Shown: positions 1 to 6,276 of the stretch, one piece after another
Layout: every line of letters begins with the position of its first letter
Numbering within the stretch: the first letter of the stretch is position 1
DNA from: an uncultured Peptoniphilus sp.
GTDB taxonomy: Bacteria > Bacillota > Clostridia > Tissierellales > Peptoniphilaceae
Reading direction: 5' to 3'
Length of the DNA stretch: 20,404 bases
Assembly: GCA_902465645.1 (NCBI GenBank)
Contig: CABQNX010000022.1
Location: 1-20,404, forward strand
Notes under the pieces: model-generated
The model's database searches: none
Told to the model about the DNA's origin: nothing
The model's input: only the letters and a program-made list of their open reading frames with translations
Program-made: the position numbers and the translations under genes

Positions 1-179
1 GTCGCAGTGAAAACTCCACCCTTGTCCATTCCAGTTTCAGATAACATATTTGGATTTACAACAAGAATATATGACATTGTCATAAAAGTTGTAAGTCCTG
101 CCAAAAATTCTGTCTTGGCATTGGTCTTTCTCTCATTGAGAGAAAAAGTTTTTTCTAAAAAACTTGAATTTGTTTCCAT
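1..179 (-). CDS. NCS2-family purine permease, N-terminal part (cut by window edge)
   Basis: Only the first 59 codons are present; the rest lies beyond the left edge. The product starts METNSSFLEKTFSLNERKT and continues with the segment TEFLAGLTTFMTMSYILVV, followed by NPNMLSETGMDKGGVFTA. An N-terminal amphipathic stretch, then TE(F/L)LAGLTTFMTM-Y and VNP-ML, is the opening signature of the AzgA/PbuG-type xanthine/uracil/hypoxanthine-guanine permeases of the inner membrane. The start is well placed: AGGAGG lies five bases upstream (185-190). Which purine it carries cannot be told from this fragment. The leader is short and holds no purine riboswitch; a 16-bp palindrome at 219-234 is the only regulatory candidate seen. 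The family assignment is firm, the substrate is unknown. Confidence 0.8.
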   Translation of the reverse strand, partial: METNSSFLEKTFSLNERKTNAKTEFLAGLTTFMTMSYILVVNPNMLSETGMDKGGVFTA

Positions 180-209
180 TTTTTCCTCCTCATATAAAAT
201 ACATTTTCA

Positions 210-234
210 ATTCTATCACATTTGGAGACAAATG
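210..234 (-). promoter_or_regulatory. Extended -10 promoter with adjoining palindrome for the NCS2 permease
   Basis: On the minus strand an extended -10 (TG-A-TAGAAT, 210-218) sits about 30 bases before the permease start. Immediately upstream is the perfect palindrome CATTTG-GAGA-CAAATG (219-234), in the place where a -35 box would be. The arrangement suits an activator or repressor site, but the regulator is unknown. Confidence 0.35.
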
Positions 235-279
235 GCAGGAAGATGATGAATTTATTTCTGTTAAAATAATTTTTAAATC

Positions 280-317
280 AAAAAAAGACTCTTGAAGTGG
301 GGCTTCAAAAGTCTTTC
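280..317 (-). terminator. Rho-independent terminator of the CPBP-GntR-ABC operon
   Basis: Just past the last permease stop codon, the minus strand reads AAAGACTTTTGAAG, a short CCCCA loop, then CTTCAAGAGTCTTT and a run of T. The long stem directly after the gene marks the end of the operon. Confidence 0.8.
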
Positions 318-321
318 TTTT

Positions 322-960
322 CTAATAATCTTTTCTCTCTCCTATTATTCGAGAGATTATATAAATTGTTATTACAAAGGCAAGTAAGAATAAAGTTAAT
401 GTTAGAGAACTTGTCTTTTTTATTATGCCTAGGAAAAAGCCTGAGGGATTCTTTCCAAGTTTATCTAAAAATGGAAGTAAGGCAGGAGAGCTTGTAAATA
501 TTGTTCCCACTCCACTATTTTGTCCAAAGTAAAGATAGATGGGAATGTTTATAAGGTAATAGGCCATCATAAATAGTGAAATAAAAAGTCCAAACTCAAA
601 TTCCTCCCCACGCAATTTAAAATTTTGCAAGATGTAAGCCATTAAAAGCCCATCTATAATAAATATTATTGCAACCTTCAAGAACTTTACATTTATTATG
701 TCACGTCTCGATACACCCATACACAAAAAATAGGGTTTGCTCTTGTCAATCATCATGCCCTCACTAAATATTACGTATAGGACGAAGTGGACTAGGATGG
801 CTGATAGGTAAACTAGAACGAAGGGTTTGTTTGTGAAAAAACTATATTCCTCTGACATAAGTCCTATAGTTTTTAGGGAAAATATCATTACAATAAATAT
901 GAAATAGGCAATAATAAATTTTTTCCTAATTTTAAAATCATTTTTTAAAAAAATTTTCAT
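322..960 (-). CDS. ABC-2 type permease subunit, third in tandem
   Basis: A 212-aa integral membrane protein with about six hydrophobic segments (roughly 13-35, 46-68, 92-112, 124-147, 150-170, 186-206) and no enzyme motif. It keeps a recognisable form of the block shared with the two upstream permeases: MGVSRRDIINVKFLK here against MPVSIRDYSLAKIIKN there. It is therefore probably a third, more diverged copy of the same ABC-2 family rather than an unrelated protein. Its ATG overlaps the stop of the preceding permease by four bases, so translation is probably coupled. It is the last gene of the operon, with a terminator just after it. Inferred role: a membrane half of an efflux or antibiotic-resistance transporter energised by the ATPase at 2173-3012. 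The substrate cannot be read from sequence. Confidence 0.8.
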   Translation of the reverse strand: MKIFLKNDFKIRKKFIIAYFIFIVMIFSLKTIGLMSEEYSFFTNKPFVLVYLSAILVHFVLYVIFSEGMMIDKSKPYFLCMGVSRRDIINVKFLKVAIIFIIDGLLMAYILQNFKLRGEEFEFGLFISLFMMAYYLINIPIYLYFGQNSGVGTIFTSSPALLPFLDKLGKNPSGFFLGIIKKTSSLTLTLFLLAFVITIYIISRIIGERKDY

Positions 961-1574
961 ACTATCCCTCTCTCCCTCAAGTATTTTGTAGAATATTTAT
1001 AGTCAAGCCTAAAGGACAAGATACAAATTATTATTGATCCCACTATAAATATCGGTCTGTAGTTAATTAAAATGTCATAATTGGTCATGTAGAGCAAGCC
1101 AAAAATTAAACCAAATCCAACAATCAATAAACCATAGAGAAATGCCACTAAACCTTTTTTGTATTTTGTAAAAATAAGGTGACTAAAGCTAAGGGCAAAA
1201 AAGTCCAGGGCTATTAGGATGTTGACATACATACTTAAAATAAGTTTGTCTTCGTCAGCACTAGTAATTAATCCAATTAAAAATACAAGACTAGTAATAA
1301 TAAACACTATTAGATTTTTTATAATCTTAGCAAGAGAGTAATCTCTTATAGATACTGGCATAGTCATGAACTTTTGAAAATCTTTGAAATTATCTCCAAA
1401 AACAACTTGTGACCTCAAAGTAAAGACCATAATAAAGGCCCATTGCATAAAAAATTGCTCAGATTTTTCCCCTGTAATCACAACACTCAAAGCTAAAATT
1501 GCCCCAATAACAATTACCATTGGAAGGGCAATATTCCTTACAAGTTTAAAGTCATTATATAAAACTGCTTTCAT
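957..1574 (-). CDS. ABC-2 type permease subunit, second in tandem
   Basis: A 205-aa membrane protein of about six transmembrane segments. It is clearly a sister of the 201-aa protein encoded just upstream: both begin MKAVL-N-(F/W)K and share TLR-Q-(V/I)-FGD, then F-TMPVSI-DY-L-KII-N and V-IITS in the first half. This fits the small ABC-2 membrane proteins found beside YtrA-type regulators. The reading frame overlaps both neighbours by four bases (ATGA), a tightly coupled operon layout. The pair may form a heterodimeric channel with the ATPase. No soluble domain or catalytic residue is visible. Confidence 0.85.
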   Translation of the reverse strand: MKAVLYNDFKLVRNIALPMVIVIGAILALSVVITGEKSEQFFMQWAFIMVFTLRSQVVFGDNFKDFQKFMTMPVSIRDYSLAKIIKNLIVFIITSLVFLIGLITSADEDKLILSMYVNILIALDFFALSFSHLIFTKYKKGLVAFLYGLLIVGFGLIFGLLYMTNYDILINYRPIFIVGSIIICILSFRLDYKYSTKYLRERGIV

Positions 1575-2176
1575 ATTATCTCATTCTCCTTCAAAAGATT
1601 TGATGAAAATTTATAATCCACAAAAACTGAAATTACTGGTAAGGCTATGGAAAGAATTATAAAAATTATTTTGTAATTCAAAAGATACTTTGTGTATTTA
1701 AGCATTGGAAGTCCCACTATTAAAACTGATATCATATAAATCATAAAAATAAATGGTTTTTGATATCTTGAAAAAATTACGTGGAAGATACTCATTAAGC
1801 TAAAATCAATTGCCAAAAGATAAAATATATATCTTATTAAAATTTCCACAGTTATATTATTTCGAAAAATTGCTAAGGTAATTAAAAGTGCCATTGACGT
1901 TATTATATAAACTATTATATTCCTGATGATTTTCCCAAGGGCATAGTCATTAATAGAAACTGGCATTGTTAGGAACTTACCCATATCACTATACTTATCA
2001 CCAAATATAATTTGACCTCTCAGTGTATAAGTAACAATCCCTATACAATAAATAAAAAACCTGTTATCTGATTCTATATTATTAATAAAAATTAAGAATA
2101 TTAATACCAATCCTAGGATTGATGCTAAAAAATAATACTTAAATATTTTCCACTCATTTATTAATACTGCTTTCAT
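1571..2176 (-). CDS. ABC-2 type permease subunit, first in tandem
   Basis: A 201-aa membrane protein with about six hydrophobic helices and a short basic/charged C-terminus. It is the close paralogue of the following gene (shared MKAVL start, TLRGQIIFGDKYSDMGKF, MPVSINDYALGKIIRN). In-place gene duplication is the simplest origin. It follows the ATPase gene with a four-base overlap, so ATPase and permease should be made together. Inferred function: membrane part of a YtrB-like exporter answering cell-envelope stress. Confidence 0.85.
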   Translation of the reverse strand: MKAVLINEWKIFKYYFLASILGLVLIFLIFINNIESDNRFFIYCIGIVTYTLRGQIIFGDKYSDMGKFLTMPVSINDYALGKIIRNIIVYIITSMALLITLAIFRNNITVEILIRYIFYLLAIDFSLMSIFHVIFSRYQKPFIFMIYMISVLIVGLPMLKYTKYLLNYKIIFIILSIALPVISVFVDYKFSSNLLKENEII

Positions 2177-3012
2177 TGTCCACCTCTTGATAAAAATATC
2201 ATTATGTCCTCCACATTTGCTCTGTCCACAACTTCATTTGGATAAAATTCTTTAAAAACTTGGACATTTTTTATCAAGGCTTCTGTTGAGTATTTATTTT
2301 TTCTTGTCTTTAAGATGAAGTCTCCATAATTTTTTAAATTTTCTTCAGAAGTTTTTAAAATTCCATATTTTTCTATTAGAGAGTCCTTTTCATCGTATAA
2401 GATTAGTCTTCCCTCGTGGATATAAATTATATAGTCGGCAATTTTTTCTATATCAGACAAGATGTGAGATGAAAATAAAATTGTCTTGTCCCCGTCCTTG
2501 ATGTAGTCAAACAAAAATCCTATAATCTCATCACGAATAACTGGGTCGAGGCCTGAAGTCGGCTCGTCAAGGATCAAGAGGTCAGGGTCGTGACAAATTG
2601 CAGAAATAATTTTTAGCTTCATTAAGTTACCTGTAGAGAGTTCGTTTAACTTTTTGTCCCTTGGCATCTTAAATTTATCTGCACAGTCATAAAACATTTC
2701 TTCATCAAAATTTTTGTAGGTAACTTTTAAAATATCAACAACGTCTTTGATCTTAAAAGTATCGTTGAAGAAGGAATCAGGTATCACTGCACCAATTTTC
2801 TCAAAGGATTCCTTATGGATCTCTTCTCCAAAAACTTTTATGTCTCCATCATACCTATATAGGTCCAAGATGCACTTAAGTAGCGTTGTCTTGCCTGCAC
2901 CGTTCTCCCCAATTAGTCCAAGGACTGCACCTTCAGGAATTTCTAAATTTTCTATATCAAGGTCAAAGTCCTTAAATTCTTTTCTCAAATTATTTATTTC
3001 TATTGTTTTCAT
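2173..3012 (-). CDS. ABC transporter ATP-binding protein (YtrB-like)
   Basis: A 279-aa soluble ATPase that powers the membrane subunits encoded after it. Walker A is GENGAGKT (residues 35-42). The signature loop is LSTGN instead of the usual LSGGQ, a change often seen in ATPases of ABC-2 exporters of this type. Walker B and D-loop read LLILDEPTSGLDP, and the H-loop histidine is in FSSHIL. Beyond about residue 210 there is a 70-residue C-terminal extension without catalytic motifs. The start overlaps the stop of the GntR regulator by four bases. Regulator, ATPase and permeases in this order resemble the Bacillus ytrABCDEF operon, which responds to cell-wall antibiotics. That transfer of function is inference. 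Confidence 0.92.
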   Translation of the reverse strand: MKTIEINNLRKEFKDFDLDIENLEIPEGAVLGLIGENGAGKTTLLKCILDLYRYDGDIKVFGEEIHKESFEKIGAVIPDSFFNDTFKIKDVVDILKVTYKNFDEEMFYDCADKFKMPRDKKLNELSTGNLMKLKIISAICHDPDLLILDEPTSGLDPVIRDEIIGFLFDYIKDGDKTILFSSHILSDIEKIADYIIYIHEGRLILYDEKDSLIEKYGILKTSEENLKNYGDFILKTRKNKYSTEALIKNVQVFKEFYPNEVVDRANVEDIMIFLSRGGQ

Positions 3013-3389
3013 AAGTCACCCACTTCATCTAATGTCTTTAAAATTTCTTGCAATTCGTCTATGTCAATGCCTGCAGCCTTGGCAACAGTCATTGCGTCAG
3101 TTAAATATTTTTCTATCTCTGCAAGAGCATTCTCTCTTACAACTTCTTCATTTAATTTCTTTACAAAGGAACCCTTGCCTGGCATGGAATAAATATATCC
3201 CTCTTGCTCCAAGTCATTGTAGGCACGCTTTGTTGTAATGACAGAGACCTTTAAGTCGCTGGCAAGAGTCCTCATACCAGGAAGCCCTTCGTCAGCTTTT
3301 AAGTCTCCAGCAACTATCTGAGCCTTAATTTGATTTTTTATTTGCTCATAAATTGGAAGGCCAGAGTCATTTGAAATAATAATTTTCAT
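3009..3389 (-). CDS. GntR-family transcriptional regulator, YtrA subfamily
   Basis: A 126-aa DNA-binding protein. Residues 10-76 form the GntR winged helix: PIYEQIKNQIKAQI, then LPGMRTLASDLKVS as recognition region and the wing GYIYSMPGKGSFV. The C-terminal part is a short helical dimerisation tail, typical of the YtrA subfamily and too short for a ligand-binding FCD or UTRA domain. The start has GGTGG seven bases upstream. The gene lies about 70 bases after the CPBP reading frame and overlaps the ATPase by four bases. It probably represses its own operon; the candidate operator is AGTGTA-N13-TACACT at 4530-4554. A much weaker half-matching site (AGCCTA-N14-TACACA, 3405-3430) lies just before this gene. 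Confidence 0.9.
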   Translation of the reverse strand: MKIIISNDSGLPIYEQIKNQIKAQIVAGDLKADEGLPGMRTLASDLKVSVITTKRAYNDLEQEGYIYSMPGKGSFVKKLNEEVVRENALAEIEKYLTDAMTVAKAAGIDIDELQEILKTLDEVGDL

Positions 3390-3458
3390 ATCACACCACC
3401 TTTAAGCCTATATATTATTTTCTTTACACAATACTTATATAAGATAATTTAATAATTT

Positions 3459-3674
3459 TTATAATTTTGTAAAATTAGAAATAAATTGGGATTTCTTAAC
3501 TTTCTCATATACAGATTTTTCCCAAAGATTTTTATCTTTAACGTATTTTGAAAAAATAAAAATTCCAAAAAATATTATTGAACCTACTATTGAAAATAAA
3601 GTTCCTTTTAAATCATAATGCTGTCCAGAAAGTATATCTTTAGAAATTAGAAAGATCTGTAACCAATAGTAGGG
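3459..3674 (-). pseudogene. Out-of-frame C-terminal tail of the CPBP protease gene
   Basis: Directly after the stop at 3640 the minus strand stays open in the +1 frame for about 60 convincing codons. They encode ILSGQHYDLKG, a hydrophobic helix (TLFSIVGSIIFFGIFIF) and a charged tail beginning SKYVKDKNLWEKS. This is what follows the HYLNNN motif in full-length CPBP proteases: the last membrane helix and a basic end. Dropping one T of the TTT near 3648 would join the frames as ...TDLSNSKDILSGQ. The tail has no start codon or ribosome binding site of its own. Read with the upstream frame the gene would span 3459-4500 (346 aa). Confidence 0.7.
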
Positions 3675-4500
3675 CTAGATTGTTGTTTAAATAGTGAATC
3701 ATAACAGGAGCCCAGATTGACTTTGTCTTGTTGTAAGCATAAGTTAAAAATATTCCCAAAAATGTGCAGAATACAAGTTGTACAAGTATGGAATAAATTT
3801 GCGATGTCAAAACTCCATCTGAATAATAAAATAAATTAAGTGGCAAGTGCCAAATTCCCCAAATAAAACCTGTGAGTAGAATAGATTTTTTATAACCATA
3901 AATTTCTTTTAGCCTTGGTGCTAAATATGCCCTCCAACCATATTCTTCACCAATGAATGGCATAATATTTAAAAAAGAGAAAATAATAATAGATATAAAA
4001 ACTTTTAAACTATGAAGATTAAAGATTTCTACAAATTCCCTTGTTTCTCCTTCTACAATGCAGCCAATAAATAATCTTAAAAAATATATAAGTATAAAAA
4101 TTAAACACATTAAAAGAGTCATCTTTTTATTTGGATTGTTTAGAGATAGTTTCTTTTTAAGCTCTTTGTCCATAGTGAAGATGGCTATTATCATTGCAAT
4201 AGCAGAAATTAAAATAACAAATTCAGACAATCCGCTAAATTCTTGATTAAAAATATTTATTATTGAAAGTGCAAATAAGATAATACTTGTCACTAAATAT
4301 ATTCTAATGGCAGAAATTTTTAAAATATTTTTATCTTCTTTATGCAATAATGCAATTACGCCCAAAAATGGAATAAACATTTGAAATAAGGGATAAATAC
4401 TTGTGCTTATCTCGTGTAATTTACAGTAATAAATGGCAAATCCCATTAAGTAGGGAATGATAAATGATATGCCAATAAAAATTTTTAAATCTTTTTTCAT
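3640..4500 (-). CDS. CPBP-family intramembrane glutamic protease, frame truncated
   Basis: A 286-aa polytopic membrane protein (about seven to eight helices). The three CPBP/Abi motifs are present: EEYGWRAYL (EExxxR), FIWGIWHLPL (FxxxH) and HYLNNN (HxxxN). Known members cleave within the membrane or give self-immunity to bacteriocins. The frame ends abruptly at residue 286, and the rest of the gene continues in another frame (3459-3674), so the product lacks its final helix unless frames are bridged. The catalytic motifs remain. The start follows AAGGAG by about eleven bases. It is the first gene of a block continuing into the GntR regulator and ABC transporter, which points to a role in envelope or antimicrobial-peptide defence. 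Confidence 0.85.
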   Translation of the reverse strand: MKKDLKIFIGISFIIPYLMGFAIYYCKLHEISTSIYPLFQMFIPFLGVIALLHKEDKNILKISAIRIYLVTSIILFALSIINIFNQEFSGLSEFVILISAIAMIIAIFTMDKELKKKLSLNNPNKKMTLLMCLIFILIYFLRLFIGCIVEGETREFVEIFNLHSLKVFISIIIFSFLNIMPFIGEEYGWRAYLAPRLKEIYGYKKSILLTGFIWGIWHLPLNLFYYSDGVLTSQIYSILVQLVFCTFLGIFLTYAYNKTKSIWAPVMIHYLNNNLALLLVTDLSNF

Positions 4501-4529
4501 AATCTCTTCAACTCCTTAATTTAATTTTA

Positions 4530-4580
4530 AGTGTATATACTTTATATTTACACTATAAGCCCGGTAAATATTTTTGTCAA
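4530..4580 (-). promoter_or_regulatory. SigA promoter overlapped by a YtrA-type operator
   Basis: On the minus strand TTGACA (4575-4580), a 17-base spacer and TATAGT (4552-4557) make a near-consensus promoter. Overlapping the -10 is the inverted repeat AGTGTA-N13-TACACT (4530-4554). From memory, this is the spacing and sequence reported for the Bacillus subtilis YtrA operator. With a YtrA-like regulator encoded downstream, repression by operator occlusion is the likely mechanism. Confidence 0.75.
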
Positions 4581-4602
4581 GATTTTTATAAAAATTCCCA
4601 AT

Positions 4603-4628
4603 AAAAAAAGACTAAATTTAATTAGTCT
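4603..4628 (-). terminator. Terminator of azlC-azlD
   Basis: The minus strand forms AGACTAA, loop TTAAAT, TTAGTCT followed by six T. It lies about 50 bases past the azlD stop and before the CPBP promoter. Confidence 0.7.
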
Positions 4629-4680
4629 CTTCTTCAAAATTTTAATTTATATTTCTTATTTTTCGTCACTCACCTGTCTT

Positions 4681-4992
4681 TTACATAAAATAAATTAATG
4701 CCATGTATATCCCTGTTCCAAGAAAGATTGAGACCAAAAAGTTTTTCAAAAACTTAAAGGACAAAATTATCCCTGCGAAAGCAAGTCCCAGTGGTAGAAC
4801 TTCAGTTGAACTAGTAAAGTCAACTCCTCTTATGCAAAAGACAAGTAAGAGTCCCATTAGTGAGTAGGGCAACTTTTCTCCAAGATAGGCTATGAAGCCT
4901 GGGAGTTCTCTGTTCCTAAAAATTATTCTTGGGAGGAATCTTGCAAGGATTGTTATTCCTCCAGCAAGAAAAATGTATTTCATTTCAGTCAT
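4681..4992 (-). CDS. azlD: AzlD-family branched-chain amino-acid exporter, small subunit
   Basis: A 103-aa hydrophobic protein with three to four helices. The motif TILARFLPRIIFRNRELPGF in the first third and LGEKLPYSLMGLLLVFC after it are the AzlD signature. It works with the larger AzlC protein as a two-component exporter of branched-chain amino acids or analogues in the cytoplasmic membrane. Its ATG lies within the end of azlC (eight-base overlap ATGACTGA), so it depends on azlC translation. Length is normal for the family. Since the partner AzlC may be internally deleted, activity of the pair is uncertain. Confidence 0.9.
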   Translation of the reverse strand: MTEMKYIFLAGGITILARFLPRIIFRNRELPGFIAYLGEKLPYSLMGLLLVFCIRGVDFTSSTEVLPLGLAFAGIILSFKFLKNFLVSIFLGTGIYMALIYFM

Positions 4993-5614
4993 TTCTTTCC
5001 CTCCTATAAGCTAGATAAAGGACAAGTAAGATGATAATCATAGCAGGAAGGATGAAGTTCTCTCCAAAGATTATCAAAGCTAAGATCGAAGCCACAAGCC
5101 CAAGAAGGGCTGGGAAGTGATCCTCCACTTGCTTCCACTGGCTCAAAAATATTACAAGGAAGAGGGCTGTCAAGATAAAATCTATTCCTTGGATTTCAAC
5201 ATCTATAAAGTTACCAAGAATTGAAAGATAAAAGTCTTCCTTCTTCATATCACTAGGCACTTTTGTTCCCATTATCATTGAGTAGGCTTCATCGCAAAGG
5301 GCATAGTAGGCATAAGTTTTTTTCTTCCTACTCATGTCTTTAAATTTTCCAAGACATGTTAGGGCATAAAAGAAGTGTCTTATGTTCATCATGACAACCA
5401 CTAAGATGTATGACATGATGTCCATGCCTGAATGCATGGCTTCAACGACTACAAATTGAATTGAGCCAGAAAAGATTACAACTGATGTCAATGGTGGCAT
5501 CCAAAAATCATATCCAAAGGAAGATGTATATATTCCAAAGCTAAGTCCAATAAATAAAAAGGAAATTAAAATTGGAATTGTTATTGGAAAAACTTTTTTT
5601 AAATTTTTTATCAT
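4985..5614 (-). CDS. azlC: AzlC-family branched-chain amino-acid exporter, large subunit
   Basis: A 209-aa membrane protein. The order FPITIPILISFLFIGLSFGI, SGSIQFVVVEAM, MNIRHFFYALT and GIDFILTALFLVIFLSQW is that of AzlC proteins. Family members as I recall them are about 230-250 aa. Here the stretch between FYLSI and LGNFIDVEIQGIDF is too short: the aromatic/hydrophobic helix (often D-xYWxLG-x-GA) that normally intervenes is missing, with the frame kept. This looks like an in-frame loss of about 20 residues, but it rests on remembered family alignments. The start follows AAGGGGGAG; azlD overlaps its end. The promoter has -10 TATAAT at 5646-5651. Confidence 0.88.
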   Translation of the reverse strand: MIKNLKKVFPITIPILISFLFIGLSFGIYTSSFGYDFWMPPLTSVVIFSGSIQFVVVEAMHSGMDIMSYILVVVMMNIRHFFYALTCLGKFKDMSRKKKTYAYYALCDEAYSMIMGTKVPSDMKKEDFYLSILGNFIDVEIQGIDFILTALFLVIFLSQWKQVEDHFPALLGLVASILALIIFGENFILPAMIIILLVLYLAYRRERND

Positions 5615-5645
5615 ATCTTCTCCCCCTTAAAGTTAATTAGTAAAT

Positions 5646-5675
5646 ATTATAGCATGTTAAAAATTTTTTTATCAT
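5646..5675 (-). promoter_or_regulatory. Probable promoter of azlCD
   Basis: The minus strand carries ATGATA (5670-5675), an 18-base spacer and a perfect TATAAT (5646-5651) about 30 bases before the azlC start. No T-box or other leader structure is visible in the short untranslated region. Confidence 0.5.
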
Positions 5676-5679
5676 GTAA

Positions 5680-5910
5680 AATGAAATAATAAGCTATCCA
5701 ATTTTGAGTGCTATAGAAAAACAAAGTGATATTACTTATCTAGATAATCGCTAAGGAAGTTTTTTATAGTAACTTTAAATATGGAGATAATAAAAAAGGT
5801 TTACTCATATTAAATTATGGGTTGACTGATTTTAAGATTCATGATAATTTTATGGTGTGAAATATGTAGCTACTATCACAATCACATTTACAACAGTTTT
5901 CAATGCATAG
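5680..5910 (+). pseudogene. Possible decayed gene remnant in three reading-frame pieces
   Basis: This stretch between azlC and the small membrane gene has no intact gene. Three open pieces follow one another without a gap: NEIISYPILSAIEKQSDI... (to the stop at 5752), IIAKEVFYSNFKYGDNKKG... (to 5858), and YGVKYVATITITFTTVFNA (to 5908). The last returns to the first frame, as two opposite indels would give. No start codon with a ribosome binding site and no recognisable family are seen. AT-rich non-coding DNA can give such runs by chance, so this is weak. Confidence 0.22.
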
Positions 5911-5919
5911 GAGGTAAAA

Positions 5920-6189
5920 ATGAAAAAAATAAATTTATGGCTTGAAAAATTTATTTTAAAACACTATAAAAAAATTGATGTAAATGACGACATTTATTTT
6001 TACTTATTGTATATTTACAAGATTACTGTGCTATTTTTTATATTAGGAATTCTTTTCTTCATCTTTTATAAATTATCAGGTGTCGAAAGAATATTTGGTA
6101 TATCTTTGTATGGTCTAGCAAAAGACTCAATGGGGTATAGTTTATTTGGTCTTATTTTTTCTCTAATTATTTATTTATTCAAAAAATAA
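5920..6189 (+). CDS. Small membrane protein of unknown function
   Basis: An 89-aa basic protein with two predicted helices: about 31-52 (ITVLFFILGILFFIFYKL) and about 70-87 (GYSLFGLIFSLIIYLF). The N-terminus is charged and ends in KKIDVNDD. AGGAGG six bases before the ATG makes it a credible gene, and a strong two-way terminator follows. I do not recognise the family. Both neighbours face the opposite way, so it is transcribed alone; its promoter is not clear. Confidence 0.6.
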   Translation: MKKINLWLEKFILKHYKKIDVNDDIYFYLLYIYKITVLFFILGILFFIFYKLSGVERIFGISLYGLAKDSMGYSLFGLIFSLIIYLFKK

Positions 6190-6219
6190 GACTTTCTACA
6201 AAACTATATATTAAATAAA

Positions 6220-6258
6220 AAAAGTGTCCTTAAACTATAAGAGTCTAAGGACACTTTT
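6220..6258. terminator. Bidirectional terminator between convergent genes
   Basis: A 13-bp perfect stem AAAAGTGTCCTTA / TAAGGACACTTTT with a 13-base loop. A-rich and T-rich flanks serve both strands, so it ends both the small membrane gene and the P-type ATPase transcript. Confidence 0.85.
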
Positions 6259-6276
6259 GATTTTATCTTTTAAAAT

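Noticed and set aside
3405..3430. Second YtrA operator directly before the GntR gene
   Set aside because: AGCCTA-N14-TACACA has the wrong spacing and a poor left arm; at most a weak site.
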